A stretch of 64,000 nt of DNA from Ziziphus jujuba (GCF_031755915.1 NC_083380.1:33999501-34063500), one strand, 5' to 3'. Positions 20,578 to 33,718 are shown, counted from the first letter of the stretch. Numbers and translations: made by a program. Notes: generated by a model from the letters alone, not told the origin.

Positions 20578-20937
20578 CTGTCAAGTTGTTAAACCCAAGA
20601 TCCAGCTTCTTCAAGTTTGTCAAGTTTCCAATACTTGTAGGAACTTCCACAGTAAAATTGTTATGTGCTAATGACAAAGTGCGGAGATGTTTACATTGAA
20701 ACCATCGCGATGGAATGGGTCCATCAAACTGATTATAAAACAATAGTAGTTCTTGTATATTTGGAAGATTATGACATATATTATCTGGAAGACTCCCTGA
20801 TAACTTATTTTCAGAGAAATCCAAACTTCTCAAAGCAGACATGTTGAAGATGCATAAAGGAAATGGCCCTCTTAGAGCATTGGTTTCAACCCACAACTCC
20901 TCAAGCTCTTTTAAATTACCAATCTCCTTTGGAAAGT
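20578..20937 (-). pseudogene. RLK1 exon 5: five-LRR cassette C
   Basis: 360 bp, phase 1 at both ends, exactly 120 codons and five LRRs, from DFPKEIGNLKELEELWV to LDLGFNNLTG. Open throughout. Homologous to cassettes A and B and to 61979-62338. Confidence 0.9.
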
Positions 20938-21116
20938 CTGAAAAATACAAGTGTTTGATAATTAATTATTTTGGGAAAAAAATAATAGCAAGAAGATTTA
21001 ATATGATTGATACATATATAACAAAATACGTAACAATAATTAATTTTAATAATTTTATCAAATGAACTAATGTCATATATATATATATATATATGTATAC
21101 ACGCACACACACACAC

Positions 21117-21476
21117 CTTTCAACTTGTTTTCAGCAAGATCGAGCAACTTCAACTTTGTCAAATTTCCAATACTCACAGGTATGCTTCCAGTAAAATGAT
21201 TGGAGAAGAAATACAAAATCTGAAGCTCTTTGCATTGCAACCATCGTGATGGAATTGGTCCGGTAAGCTGATTCCGAGCCAAAGATAGTCCTTCTAAAGC
21301 AGGTAGATTATCACATATATTGTCTGGAATACTACCTGATAATTTATTATCAAATAAATCCAAATATTTCAAAGAAGACATGTTGAAGTTGGCTAAAGGA
21401 ATCGACCCTGTAAGCGCATTGGTTCCAATATCCATCTCTTCCAGTTCTTTAATGTTACCGATCTCCTTTGGAATAT
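21117..21476 (-). pseudogene. RLK1 exon 4: five-LRR cassette B
   Basis: 360 bp, phase 1 at both ends, from DIPKEIGNIKELEEMDIG to LDLAENKLKG. Five LRRs. The donor lies in a (GT)n tract (GTGTGTGTG). Homologous to 62523-62882. Confidence 0.9.
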
Positions 21477-21593
21477 CTGCAAGAGATAAGTGTTTTATAT
21501 ATAATGTAATGCACAATTAATGTGGACTAATGTTTATAATTTTTCTAAGCAAACTATTATAGCCAATGATTTCCATATGTCTGTTAAAAAATG

Positions 21594-21780
21594 GACTCGG
21601 GTACTTTCAATGAAACTCGGGTGCTTTTTCAATGTTGTTGCTTGGACTCGGGTACAGGTAATGGATATGGATACATACCTAGGAGTCTGATTTTTTATTC
21701 CCAAAATCTAGGGTACAGAGGATACGGCTATAAGGATTCAAAATTTGGACATGGGTATGGGTTACCTCTAAGAATCTTTA
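21594..21780 (+). other. ACTCGGGTAC-rich patch in intron
   Basis: GC-richer patch in the RLK1 exon 3-4 intron with repeated ACTCGGGT motifs and GGATACGG/GGGTATGGG variants. It looks like a fragment of a dispersed repeat; no boundaries or target duplication could be found, so the class is unknown. Confidence 0.35.
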
Positions 21781-21982
21781 AATATATATATATATATATA
21801 TAAGACTAAATTTAATATTTTGTAAAGGGTTTAGTTATTTCTCGTAAAAAGTTATAGGCTTTTATTTTGTAACAACAATAACATTAAAATGTAATATACG
21901 TAAAACATCATAAATTACGACACCCTCTTTCTTTCATTCTTTATTACACGTTTAATAGGTTGAGATGAGACAAGGCATCAAT

Positions 21983-22253
<271 letters not shown>

Positions 22254-23281
22254 ACTATATACAAATGTATGAATATAGCATATATACATAACTAGTTAAT
22301 CAAATTTAAGTTAAAGAGTACATGTTTTCCCAAAAAAAAAAAAAGAATAATATATTTAACTCATACGTAATATTATATCCAAATAAAAAATAATTACAAT
22401 TAAAACTCAAAAGAATATATAATATCTAAATTAAGTGTAATTTTATAATGACATATTTTTTTAAAAATATATATATAAAAAATAAATAATTGATAATGGC
22501 TGTTTGAAATATAGGTTAAAAACAAACTTCTAGCCATTAATAAAAGAACAAACTCTTATAATGAATGTTTAAAAAATAAAAAAATCAGAAAAAGACTTTT
22601 ATGATTTTGAGAAGAAAAAAGACTTTTGGTATACCTAAAACTCTTACTTTTACAAAATTAAAATCATTATCCTATAGAATATTATTTTTCTTTTAATCAA
22701 AATCCTATGAAATATCGAAGTCCCAATACGTCTCTGTTACTTCTCCTCCCAGCTTCCTAGTCAAAGTCGCGGGCGATCGAGATAAAGTTTTATGTTTACC
22801 AAAAATATACGGTTGACTTCACTTCATAACATACGCTGTACCCGTATTTTTGACGAGTCCGAACATCATAAGTTTTTTTTTTTTTTTTTTTTGAAAGTTT
22901 TAATATCAACTACTTACTCATATCTGGGCATCGACATAAACTCTTCAATGCAAACTTTGTATGCTAAAATGGTCAACCTCAAACTTAACACTTAAGAAAA
23001 ATTTTGACATAAAAATAATATTTGTATATATAAAAATAAAAATAATATATATATATATATATAAAAAGGGAATTCTGTAATTCAAGATACTTTATCTAGG
23101 ATTTTGTCCGGAAATATCCACATGTAGCAGGGCTTTATACAAAATTTTATTCACCACATCACATGTGGAGAGGTGACACTTTCTGAGGTTTTTTGTTGGA
23201 CAATCTGGACAAGAAAAATCATGGATAATAGAACATATGTATGAATGTATATATATATATATATATATATGTTTATGGTAC

Positions 23282-23644
23282 CTCCACTCAAGTTGTTGTT
23301 GCTAAGATAGAGGACTTTCAGCTTTGGCAAGTTACCAATGCTTATGGGTATGCTCCCGGAAAAGTAATTGAAGGACAATGATATGGTAGTAAGCTCTTTG
23401 CATTGCAACCATTCAGATGGAAAGGGTCCAGAGAGCTGATTGTAAGACGAATATAGACCTTGCAGATGAGAAAGATTTTGACAAATTTTATGTGGAAGGC
23501 TTCCTGATAGACCGTTGTAACCAAAACCCAAAGTTTTTAGTAAAGACATGTTGAAGATAACCCAAGGAATTGACCCCACTAGCTCATTGGTTTCAATATT
23601 CAGCACCTCCATTTCTTTATAATTGCCAATCTCCTCTGGTATTT
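23282..23644 (-). pseudogene. RLK1 exon 3: five-LRR cassette A
   Basis: 363 bp, phase 1 at both ends, from EIPEEIGNYKEMEVLNIE to LYLSNNNLSGG. Five LRRs. Open. Homologous to 63361-63723. Confidence 0.9.
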
Positions 23645-23801
23645 CTGCATAATATATAAAATTTTAGTATATATACATGTTTTTAATTAGCATTGACCCA
23701 AAAAGTATATTTAATTAGATAAAACCAAAAGCCACAAAAAGTTTCCATATATATATATATATAACAAAAACTCCTTTAAATTCTGCTTTATTAATATTTA
23801 C

Positions 23802-23876
23802 CTTGGGATAAGATGTTATCATTAAGAAACAACTCCTTGAGCTTTGTCAAGTTCGCAATTTCTCTTGGTATTCTTC
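23802..23876 (-). pseudogene. RLK1 exon 2: single LRR
   Basis: 75 bp, 25 codons, phase 1 at both ends, encoding RIPREIANLTKLKELFLNDN and ending LSQ. One LRR in one exon, between CTGT(AG) acceptor and GTAAAT donor. Too short for ordinary ORF detection. Matching exon at 63871-63945. Confidence 0.85.
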
Positions 23877-24015
23877 CTGTAAAATTGTTATGCCACCATA
23901 AATGAAATTGAAACATTTTGGTAATTTACCGGATAGCCTAAGCCTTGAAAGAGACATATATGATCATGAGAGGAGGAACTTGAAGCCAATAATAATAGCC
24001 ATAGAAGTAGCTAAC

Positions 24016-24583
24016 CTGAGAGCTGGTTTTCGCTGAGGTCAAGCGTTTGTAAGGAGGCCGACAAGTTATTGAATATGGAGAGGGGCATGGAGCCAAAGAA
24101 CTGATTTCCATTCAACTTCAGGGCTTCAAGTTTAGGTAACAACCCAAACCAAGAAGGAATCTGACCCTTCAGATTATTGTATCCAAAGTCGATGAACTTC
24201 AGCCGACGTAAACCAGACAATTCCTTGGGCAGCAACCCATGAAAACTATTGTTTCTCAAGTGCAATTCAACGAGAAACGAGAGGTTTCCAAGGTGTGGAG
24301 GAATGGTGCCTGTTAGACTCATATAAGAAAGATCCAAGACAGTCACTCTTTGGTGGCGAGAACCGCAAGTCACACCAATCCAATTGCAAACAGAGGAAGA
24401 AGAAGTGGACCAGTTGGTTGCCAAGATGTTTTGAGGATCTTCATTGATATGATTTTTAAGGGCAAGAAGAGCAGCCTGGTCTGTGGTTATGTTGGTAATG
24501 GTTTTTGCCTTCGCCATGAAATTATTACATTGAACCATGGCCAACAAAATAGTAATCAAACGAAGGAAGAAAATTTCAGCCAT
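24016..24583 (-). pseudogene. RLK1 exon 1: signal peptide, N-cap, first LRRs
   Basis: Starts at ATG 24581-24583 with a hydrophobic signal peptide (FFLRLITILLAMVQC), then DQAALLALKNHI, a capping motif WNWIGVTC-like (CNWIGVTC) and LRRs to SENQLSG, ending at donor GTTAGC at 24015. 568 bp and open throughout. No corresponding exon of copy 2 is inside this window. Confidence 0.88.
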
Positions 24584-24672
24584 AGCTGTTTGGCAGAGGA
24601 ATATCTGTCCTGCACCCCTTTTTTTTTTTTTTTTTTTTTTTGGTAGTTAAGTGATAAAATGACTTAGAAATG

Positions 24673-24803
24673 ACGGGGTGTTCGCCTGGCGGTGTGCTTC
24701 TCACACCATACGCTCGAAGTCGCGGTTCGAGTCAGCATTCCCGTGTTCCCTTTAAATTTAGAAAAAAAATTATTGTAATGCTGACCGAAAAAATAAAAAT
24801 AAA
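24673..24803 (+). mobile_element. tRNA-derived SINE
   Basis: 131 bp flanked by a perfect 11-bp target duplication ACTTAGAAATG (24662-24672 and 24804-24814). The 5' part has RNA polymerase III boxes: an A-box-like region CGCCTGGCGGTGTGC and a B box GGTTCGAGTC (24736-24745 region). The 3' end is an A-rich tail (GAAAAAATAAAAATAAA). It sits just upstream of the RLK1 start. Confidence 0.88.
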
Positions 24804-24814
24804 ACTTAGAAATG

Positions 24815-26793
24815 GATTAGAAAAATATTAATTACCAAATTTAATGTTTTAAGAGTATAATTATATCCAAAAAAAAAAAAAAACTATATTCCCTTGTTGA
24901 TGGATAATGTAGCTTATTAATTATTTTACATTAAATGAACCTTCACAAATTTGCATAACTTGGAAAAAAAAAAAAAAAGCCCACTAGCTTCTCTTTTCTT
25001 TTTTCTTCTTTTTTATTTTATTATTAGAGTTACTTGAACTTAGAATAGAAATGTGCACATAGCCAAACAAGAGCAATATTTTTCTCTAGATTTTTGAAAA
25101 TTCCACATAATTGACTACTAGATAATAAGTTTCATGAAAACCTCAACACTTTATATTGTTAATGTGTTTGGTTTTTATTTTTTGTTTTTGTTTTTTTTTT
25201 CTACTAATTTGTGTGTAATTTACAAACTACAATTATTTGTAAGCGGTAAACATCTCAGTTAATTACAGATTTAAGAGAAAAATAAATAAATAAAACACAA
25301 TTTGATATTTTGTTTTTTGAGTTTTTATTTTTGTTTTTCGCACATTTGTTGTTTGTTTTTTGGAAAGAACTTCACATTCATAATTTTTTGATATATTTAA
25401 CAAGCTTTAACTACACGTTAACAAATGGTATCTAAAATCCACACGCTTGGGATGACCTTGATGTGGATAAGGCAATTAGCATTATGATCCACTACTTTTA
25501 AGACTTTGAAGTCATCTAAATGTCCAAAAGGTGACACCTAAAGTCCATACACATGGGATGTCTTTGTTGTGGAAATATGCAATTAGCATTACAGATTCAT
25601 GACTTTGAAGTAATTTGAACATCCAAAACAATGGTTTTAGCGTATTAACAGGGCTATCCGTCCTCTTATCTAGAATCAAAAAATAAAGAATAAATATCAT
25701 TATAGCCCTTTCAATTGTTATTTTTTCAATATTACATTTTTATTAGGAAAAATATCAATATAACCCTTTCACATTTTACTTTCTTTTCAATATAGGACTA
25801 TTTTTAAAAATTTTTAATAATAAAATTAAAATTTGATTCATTTACATTTTATTTATTGAAATTCTTTAACTCATTCTTAAAGATAAATAATAATAAAAAT
25901 AATATGATCAAACTCATAATTAATTTTTTTTGTCTTTTAAGAAAAAAGGAATAGTTTCAAATATATTAAAAGTCTTAAATGTGTATTTGAGACAACTATA
26001 GTTATTATATATAACTTGCTTTTCTTTTCTTTTTTTGTTTTTTTTGGGGATAAATTGGGAAAGGGAGAATTTAGCATCAATATTTAAGATTTAGCAATTT
26101 TAGAACAAATATGTATATGTGTTTTTTTTTTTCATAGAAATTAAAAAAAAAATCAAAGGAAGGGTAAATGGATCAAATTCTTACCCTATGAAGAGTTTTA
26201 AAAAATTGTGTTATATTAAATCAAAGTAAAATATAAAGTGGCTACTAATATTTTTCATGATTCTTGATTGTAGCATTGAAAAAATAGTAAAGTAATAGGT
26301 GTTATAGTGATATTTATATGGGACAAAATATGCACATTAAAGAAAAGAATGAATGATAGTGTTATTGGTTAAGGAATCTATTTAGACTACCCTACCTATT
26401 CGGCTGCATGGACCTATTCAGCTCATAAGTAGACGTTTGGTTGAATTAGAATTGATGTTGGCCTTATTGATGTTATATTGGTTTACATGTTCTTAGAGGA
26501 TTGGGTATAATCATTAGGCTACTTCAACCTATAAATCTAATCCAATCCATAAACATATTTCAACTCTTATTCAATTTAAACTCATATTCTATTCCAAACT
26601 ATGTATGAATATTTGGAAGGATTAACAGTTTCATAATAGACCTTGTCACATAAGGTATTCCAACCTATATGCATTTATTCAGCTTCAACCCTATTTTTCA
26701 CATACATGGGATGATTATATTGGTTTCCTGGAACATTAAGCTAGTGATATATGGAAAGATTGTCATATCTCAAGTATTATGGGATAGGATACG
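24815..26793. other. AT-rich intergenic, no gene seen
   Basis: Two kilobases of AT-rich sequence with no recognisable protein. Apart from the diverged tandem duplication listed separately nothing stands out. Confidence 0.55.
25427..25630. repeat. diverged ~100-bp tandem duplication
   Basis: Two units (about 25427-25530 and 25531-25630) share the order: TCTAAA/CCTAAAGTCCA, GGGATG, TGTGGA, GCAATTAGCATTA, GACTTTGAAGT, ATCCAAAA. Old duplication, non-coding. Confidence 0.75.
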
Positions 26794-29700
26794 TGTCAGG
26801 ACCCGTCCAAAATTCTTCACCGGAACCCTAGACAAGCCCTGATCCCAGGAAAACCCTACCAGACCTTCAAATGGAAAAATCCGACAGAACCTCCCCTAAC
26901 GGTTGAACTTACTACAAATTTCCTGCACTAAAAATACACTTCTATATACATCTCCTTATTCCTCCCACATTACTACAATTTAATTCCACATATTTGCAGC
27001 ACTCCAAAATAATAATAAGAAATCAGTGCATAATTATTACATAAATGTCCAAGACAGTATACAGAGCTTCCTAAAGTACTATTAAGTATAGAAATTATAC
27101 AACAAAGATGAAAGAAATAATACAATTGAAATAAATGAAGACAAAGGTAACTTCTCGAATTACGACAGCGACGAAGATTAGATTCGCTCCGGAAAAACGT
27201 CTACCACTCCTTGTACCTAGGGGAACGAAATTTAAAAATATGAGATGCTAATCATCTCAGTGAGTGACCCTATCTACTGTACAATTATAATATTAATGAT
27301 ATAACAATAAAAGGACTTTAATTAATCAATACCAAATAATTAAATAAATAAATAATAATTCATTGAAAATAATATTTTCTCTCAAAACCCTCACCATTTA
27401 CTCTGTTGGAAAGGTTTTCCTTTTAAAACATTTTCGCAAAACCCAATATTTTATGCCTCACAAATCAAGTAATAATTAAACAATCTAAATACCAATAAAA
27501 TGTAATGAAATATAATAAAATAAAATTAGAATACTTGCATGAAAGAAATATAACATAAAAGAAAAAATTCAATATATAATTCATATAATTTGATTTAATA
27601 AATTAAAATAAACAGTATCAAAAATATATAATTTAAATAATTATAAATAGATGATAAAATAATTTAAATGCATTTAATTTAAATACGATTTTAAAAACTT
27701 TAGGATTTGAAATTTCTATCTGAAAATTAATACTTGACGCACCACACTATATACCAATGATGCCCTACGATATCCAGCGTCCCGAGCACCGTCCGGCGGG
27801 AGGTTAAAGAGAGAAACTTGCATATGGTCGCTTCGGCGTCCCGACAGCGCCGCTGCTTAAACCGTCATCCCGACCATGGAGGGGGGCGGCTTATGTGCAC
27901 TATATAAAACTTGCCTACTCTCGGTCCAATGGTAACTCACGGGAGACATTATAACTTGCGCGCTCATCCACATATACAGTACAAAACACCGGTACTGTAT
28001 GAGTGCGTCTAAAATAAATAACTAAATTTTATTATAAAAAGATACGAAATTTTTCCAAAATTCACCGTGGGAATTATACCATTTTTTGAACTCAACCTCT
28101 CACATTTTTCTTTAATATTTCCAGCATAAATCCACCAATAACAATATACAAATAATTTTTCCCCAATTTATAAAATCAATCAAATAATGTTCCACGGGCA
28201 TAATTATAAAATTTAAAACCACCAATTTAAACCAATATTTTCCTTAAAATATTTAAAAATCAAATCATGCCCAAAAATAATATTAAAATCCAAATACAAT
28301 TAATTAATGAAAACACCTTGCTCATGCATAATAAATACAATTAAATCACAATAACAATAATCGAGAATTTCTTAATAACCCAAACTTTCATTTAGCATCA
28401 ATGGGTATATATATATATATATATAAAATAATATTTTTTCCACAATTATATTTAAATTCCACCACATGAGCATAATTCTAGATATCAAATTAACACAAAA
28501 TAAATATAATTAATCACCCCAAAATAGTTTTAAAGGTGGGTCACTCACCTCAAGCACGTGTATCAATTAAGATCCTCCGCAGGATCAATTCCACTACCCA
28601 CATGTGCACCTAAAATATCCACAATACACAAAACTAATTATTTTAATATTTTAATCGGATAACTCCCAAATGGATACCAGGGGAGCGAACACAAATGACA
28701 ACCAAAATTGACGAGTAATATACCAAATCGAAGCTTGAGTGACAAGGATTACGAATCCGGTCTTACTTCCCGGAGATCGGGCCCGAGGTGGCCGGAATCT
28801 CGCCGGAAAGCTTTCGAAATTCAACTCCTCGATTCTCTCAATCCGTTGAGATTTGAGGAAAGGAGACACCGGATTTGGGTTCAGAGGGGCGGTGCAGCCG
28901 GAAAGTCAATTTTTCCGGCGACCTGCCGTAGTCACCGGAACCCGTCACAGCCGGCGACGCGTCCGGTGGCCACTGGCCATGATTTTTGGTGGGAAGGTAG
29001 ATCTGGTGATGGGTAACTCAATAGGACTGGTGGTGAGGCAAACGGTGGCCGGAATGGGGAGAAATCTGGCTTTAAAAGAATCGGCGCCGCCGCTGGAAAA
29101 AGCCTCAATCCGGGCGCGTCGGCGGTCTGTTGGCCGTGGTTTTTGGCTGGCCGGCCGGTTTTCAGGTGGTATTCAAGGTGGGGTGGCAAGTGTGAGGAAA
29201 GGGTGGCCGGAAAATGGCTAAGTGATAGTGGCCGGTCGGTTTCTCTCTCTAGCTCTCTCTCTCTCTCTCCTCCCCTCTTTCTCTTTCCTTCCGCCGGCTC
29301 ACGCATTTTTGCCTGAATAAAAGCCATCCATGGGTGACACTGTTCACTCATGGGATTGGCTGAAATTGCGACACGTGGCATATACTGTTCACTCAAGCCA
29401 GATATATTAAAAATATTACGGTATTTGGAAAACTTCGCATGTCCATAACTTTTTAACCAGATGTCCAATTTAAGCGTGCCGCTAGTCTATGAACTCGTAT
29501 CAATGAGTATTTTACAACCATACAAAAGTCAAAATAAAATTCTACAACCATAAAAAGTCAACTCCCGGCACCTTTTGGACAGTTTGAATCTCGATTTATT
29601 TTGCCCATAACTTTCAAACCGTAGCTCCGTTTTTGACGTGCTACTAGTCTACGAACTCGGGGCATCATGTACTTCGCTACGGTACCACGGTCAACTAAAA

Positions 29701-29801
29701 ATTTCAACCGGAACAAAAAGTCAACTTTTGACCCACTCGGTCAACGGTCAATCTCAGTCAACGTGCAAGAATTCCTATGTAGTTTGGGACGGGGTGTTAC
29801 A
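26794..29801 (-). mobile_element. chromovirus solo LTR, copy A
   Basis: 3,008-bp solo LTR. On the minus strand it opens TGTAACACCCCGTCCC and closes GGACGGGTCCTGACA. Flanking 5-mers ATACG (26789-26793) and ATATG (29802-29806) are a target duplication with one C-to-T change. No internal coding sequence. The family is identified from copy C, which is still joined to Ty3/gypsy pol sequence. Near its 5' end (29716-29765) lies a TTGAC cluster. Confidence 0.88.
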
Positions 29802-29806
29802 ATATG

Positions 29807-30763
29807 AATATTGGGCAGCAAGCAATTAAATTAAGGAAAGTTCATTTTTCTTTAATAATGGAAAATCTTGTGGATCAAAGAAGAATACTAAAGATGGAAA
29901 GAAAGATATAAAATTAACGAAACTTTCCTTAGTTGAAAGAAAGAATATCTATGTAGTCTAATCATTAGGATTAGAAGATTTAGTTCAAAGGCACTTTGTA
30001 AAAACTCATTCCTCAACTAAATCAAGGTATGCACACAAGATTCTTCATATTTTCTATTCTTTTGTAGGCAATTCCTAAGGAAGTTTTTAATATTCACATC
30101 AAAGTACATAGGTCAGATCTATGCATCAACAATCTTTACCCAAAAATAAATAATTAAAAGTTTGTTTTCTCTTCATGGAATGGAAAGCCCAAAGTGGCAG
30201 ATTCTGTTGTTAATTTGTTATGTGACATAAGCTTTTCGTCTAAATAAGTTGCTGTTTAAAATAATAATGATGATGATGATATTGAAACTTTGATGAAGTC
30301 TTCAAAGATACTAGTCCTTTTATTGTTCATAGTGAATTACTCTTGAAAGGGAAAACAAAGAAGAAAAATAAACCAATTATCATCATGCTTTGATTTCAAA
30401 TAGAAGTATAAACCACTTGAAAATAATTCACTTGAAAAACAAAATAAACTAACTTTGCAGTTCAGTATTTGAGCATACAATGTGATAAACTAAAAACAAG
30501 CAAATAATTTGTTGAAAATATTGAGCTTATTTCATTGATGAATTAGGTACAGTTTATAAATAGAGTACAACATATCTAGGTTGATTTACATACCTAAGCT
30601 AGATATCTAAATACAAATCACTTTTTTGACACCATATCTAAATACAATATGAATGCACGTAAATAAATCTAATAGAATCAATTAGGAATATACATGCCTT
30701 GCAAGATTGAGCTTCCATCATGAATGCCAATCTTGGAAGGATGAGAATGAAACTATTGGTGAG
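29807..30763. other. intergenic, no gene seen
   Basis: AT-rich, with a short (GAT)n stretch near 30266-30280. No supported gene. Confidence 0.5.
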
Positions 30764-30832
30764 ATAGTGAAGTCCCACATTGGTTGGAAAGGGGAACGAA
30801 ACACTCCTTATAAGTGGGTGTGAATACATTTT

Positions 30833-31164
30833 CCTTGCGAGGCCTTCCCATGAAGGAACATAAAACCGTAGGGGCTGGGCCCAAAGCGGACAATATCGTG
30901 ATTGGGCCTGGAAGCCCGTGCCAGTGGGACTGGTAGGTAGGGGTTGTAAGAGGATTTCCCATAACCATTGCGAGGCCTTCCCATGAGGGAACATAAAACC
31001 GTGCGGGCTGGATCCAAAGTGGGCAATATCGTGATTGGGCTTGGAAGCTCATGCCAGTGGGACTAGTAGGTAGGGGTAATAAGAGGATTCCCCCTAACCA
31101 TTGCGAGGCCTTTTAAAACCTTGAGGGCTGGGTTGTAAGAGGATTCCCCAGGCCAAAGAGGACA
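30833..31164 (+). repeat. three ~132-bp tandem repeats inside the TRIM LTR
   Basis: Units start with CCTTGCGAGG or CCATTGCGAGG at 30833, 30965 and 31098 (period 132-133). The third is internally shortened. Each carries the GGGCTGG and GACAATATC motifs of the TRIM LTR. Confidence 0.85.
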
Positions 31165-31169
31165 ATATC

Positions 31170-32897
31170 TGATGTGTAAAATCAACTCACAAGTGCACGA
31201 ATCATTTTCAAGTAATAAAGTGGAAAAATAGGATTGTCGTACCCGAGGGATTAGCAATTAAGTACCAAAGATAATTAGGTTTTGGTAATATTTGAACTAA
31301 CAATTAAGATGGTAATTGAAAACTAAGTAAACTAAATTAAACAAAAGCAATCAATTTCAAGTAAAGAGAGAGAATTGAATAATTATGAATACTAGGGCAT
31401 TTGATTTCACCACTAACTATTCCAATTTAATTACTTAAATATGTGAATTTAATTAACTAGTAATTTTGTTAACCACACTTAATCACAAAATTAATCAAAA
31501 GTAGTTTTCACTCACAATTGATAATATTCACATAACCTAATTTATTCCTTCCGGCCTATAAATTAAATCATGCAAAATAATTAAGCATAGATTAAGCAAA
31601 TAATATGGCATGAGACATAATTATTTTCCAATCAATTATGCATTCACGTAAATTATTAGAGATCCATAATATTATCCTTTTCCAAGCTCAAATATTATTA
31701 AAATCATTCAATCCTTCCAGCCTATGAAAGCATTAAGCATACCAATGATTTATTAACAAAACATATTACTAATTAAATAAAACTCAACATATATTAAAAT
31801 AATTAGACCTTCATAGTTAAGGCTATATCATAGCCCTAACTATGAAATTAGTTCATGGCAAAAATAATTTCAACATCCATAATTATAAAGAAAAAAACAA
31901 TAATGTTCACAATTAAAGAGAAAGAGAAGAGAATAAAAACTATTGATGAAATCCTCCTCCAAAAGCTCTCTAAGTCGTAGCTTTCTTCTCCAAGCAAGCC
32001 CACGTCTCTATGCCCCCTTCAAACTCTCCAATTGATCTTCTAAAACTCTAGAACTTTAAAACCCTAGAACCCTTAAGAGTACCTTAGAAACTCCCAAAAT
32101 TTGGTTTATTTCTATTTAAACCTCCTAAAAGTTCTTAAATTACTCTCTGAACTTGCATATCTCCCTTCAATGTGGTGGGGGCTATATATATAGGACCTTG
32201 GGAATCTTTTTCTCTCTTTATTTTCAATGTGGGAGTCTCGGAAGATATTTTTTTAGGCCATGAAGAGGGTTGGACGAATTGCATGAGTAAAAATGAAATT
32301 TGATATTACTTGCTTTCTACTACTTTCTTTTATCTAATTCCTTCTAAAAAAATAATTAATTAGTCTAATATAGCCTTAATGAAGCATGTGACATGACATG
32401 TGCCTCATTAATGATAAATTAATCAATTATTGCCACTTGTCTTTATCTTGATCCTCAAATTGCCTTGATTCCCTCTTTTGATCAATGGTGGAGATTTAAC
32501 TAGAATATTCCTTTTTATAAATTCCAAATTTTAAATGATGATAACTCTTTGCTCGCACTTCGAAATTCAAAAATAACGAGACATTTGAAATCCTCATATC
32601 GTGATGATTCATATGACATTCACTTCCATCATGAAATTCCCGATAGAATCTTTATGGAATCTTTAAGGTATCTTTTTGGAATCTTTTTAATGCTTAGTCC
32701 GTTCGAGGTCAAATCTTGTTTCCCACCAAATTTGACCCAAAAAATCCATTTTTATGGTTTTTTTCTTAAAATTCTTCCTCTTTCACCTAGATTAAGAAAA
32801 ATACATAATTAAGTATCTTTCCATAACAAATTAGCACAAACTAACAAATATTAAGCTATAAATATGGCATAAAATCATCAGTATTTTAGACCTAACA
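31170..32897. mobile_element. 1.7-kb solo LTR inserted in the TRIM
   Basis: 1,728 bp beginning TGATGTG and ending CCTAACA, flanked by a perfect 5-bp target duplication ATATC (31165-31169 and 32898-32902). Removing it restores the TRIM sequence GACAATATCGCATATGG. Contains no coding domains, so a solo LTR of an LTR retrotransposon is the best reading. Family and strand are not determined. Confidence 0.8.
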
Positions 32898-32928
32898 ATA
32901 TCGCATATGGATGGTCTGGGCTGTCATA

Positions 32929-33265
32929 GTGACTTTGTCAAAGAATCGACCAGCTAATCAAAAATACAAACATGCATAACTTGAAGTTGCTTACCAACCA
33001 CTTGATCTCATACAAAGTGAAAGTCCAATTTAAGCATCTTTTATGCGAGAGTAAAATACAGGATTTGCACAAAGATACGAGGCCCTAATACTGTCATACT
33101 AAATGGTGACACAAGAACACGAGTGCCTGAGCTCAAAGAGAAGGTTACAAATCCAAGGAAGTTCAGTAATAGTAGTAGCCATCGCATAGTATTCCATTTT
33201 AGTGGAGCAATGAGAAACAGTCTTTTGTTTCTTGGCGCACCAACTAATAGGTGTGACCCCAAGAA
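32929..33265 (-). pseudogene. copia RNase H fragment
   Basis: The minus-strand frame (33264 downward) reads PISWCAKKQKTVSHCSTKME and on through a WICNL segment, the RNase H region of copia pol (SWCSKKQ...STxAEY family pattern). Later residues continue toward the C-terminus with stops. It abuts the TRIM and a TNL remnant, so it is a chimeric junction. A different lineage from the Tnt1-type copies. Confidence 0.75.
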
Positions 33266-33292
33266 AAATCACATAAGCTGAGGTAGAAGGGT

Positions 33293-33718
33293 GTGGAAAG
33301 TCGAGTTATGATTCCATCCCATGATATTCCACATGAGTTTAGCTATGAACATGCATGGGATTCCATAAGCTTCATTTTCAAATCAAAAGAATGGAACAAA
33401 TTCAAAGGGATGATTATTTGTGGTGTTTTTGAATTGGAGTGCAACAAGTTATTTTTTTCATTACAAATTGTTGTGGATGATGCTGCAACTTTGGTACCTA
33501 GATACCAATAGGCTGAAGGAAAGATTCATCCAAAAAAACATCATGTGTCATAAGTATCCTTTCAATAAAGGCAGGTCACATGTGGCTTCATTATTTCCCT
33601 AGTAACTTTGTTGGTGACAGATATAAGGTTATCATTTTCAACGATAATGGAGAAACCATTTGCAAAATTTCTCTAGATGTGGTGTACATGTTCCATAAGC
33701 CTAGCTTCGTACCTTAAA
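33293..33718 (+). pseudogene. TNL C-JID fragment (third remnant, unit 2)
   Basis: Frame opens IPSHDIPHEFSYEHAWDSIS and includes MIICGVFELEC, the C-JID pattern. A stop at 33509-33511 and later frameshifts follow, but homology to the TNL3 exon continues to about 33718. No LRR or NB-ARC part remains upstream; a copia fragment abuts it instead. Confidence 0.82.

Larger units (their letters stand above)
30764..32928 (+). mobile_element. TRIM-type LTR, split by a later solo LTR
   Basis: Same family as the complete TRIM at 48743-49140, opposite orientation: CCCACATTGGTTGGAAAGGGG at 30773, CCAAAGCGGACAATATC, and the end GGTCTGGGCTGTCATA at 32928. It holds three ~132-bp internal repeats and is interrupted at 31170-32897 by another LTR. 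Only one LTR-like unit is visible. The exact left border is uncertain by a few bases, and no clean target duplication was found. Confidence 0.7.

Noticed and set aside
24673..24755. Functional tRNA gene
   Set aside because: B box present, but no cloverleaf with paired acceptor arms; target duplication and A-rich tail show a SINE.
28651..29468. Open frames on both strands in a GC-rich stretch
   Set aside because: Part of solo LTR A; the composition explains the open frames. The same applies to 36.3-36.8 kb and 46.7-47.2 kb in copies B and C.
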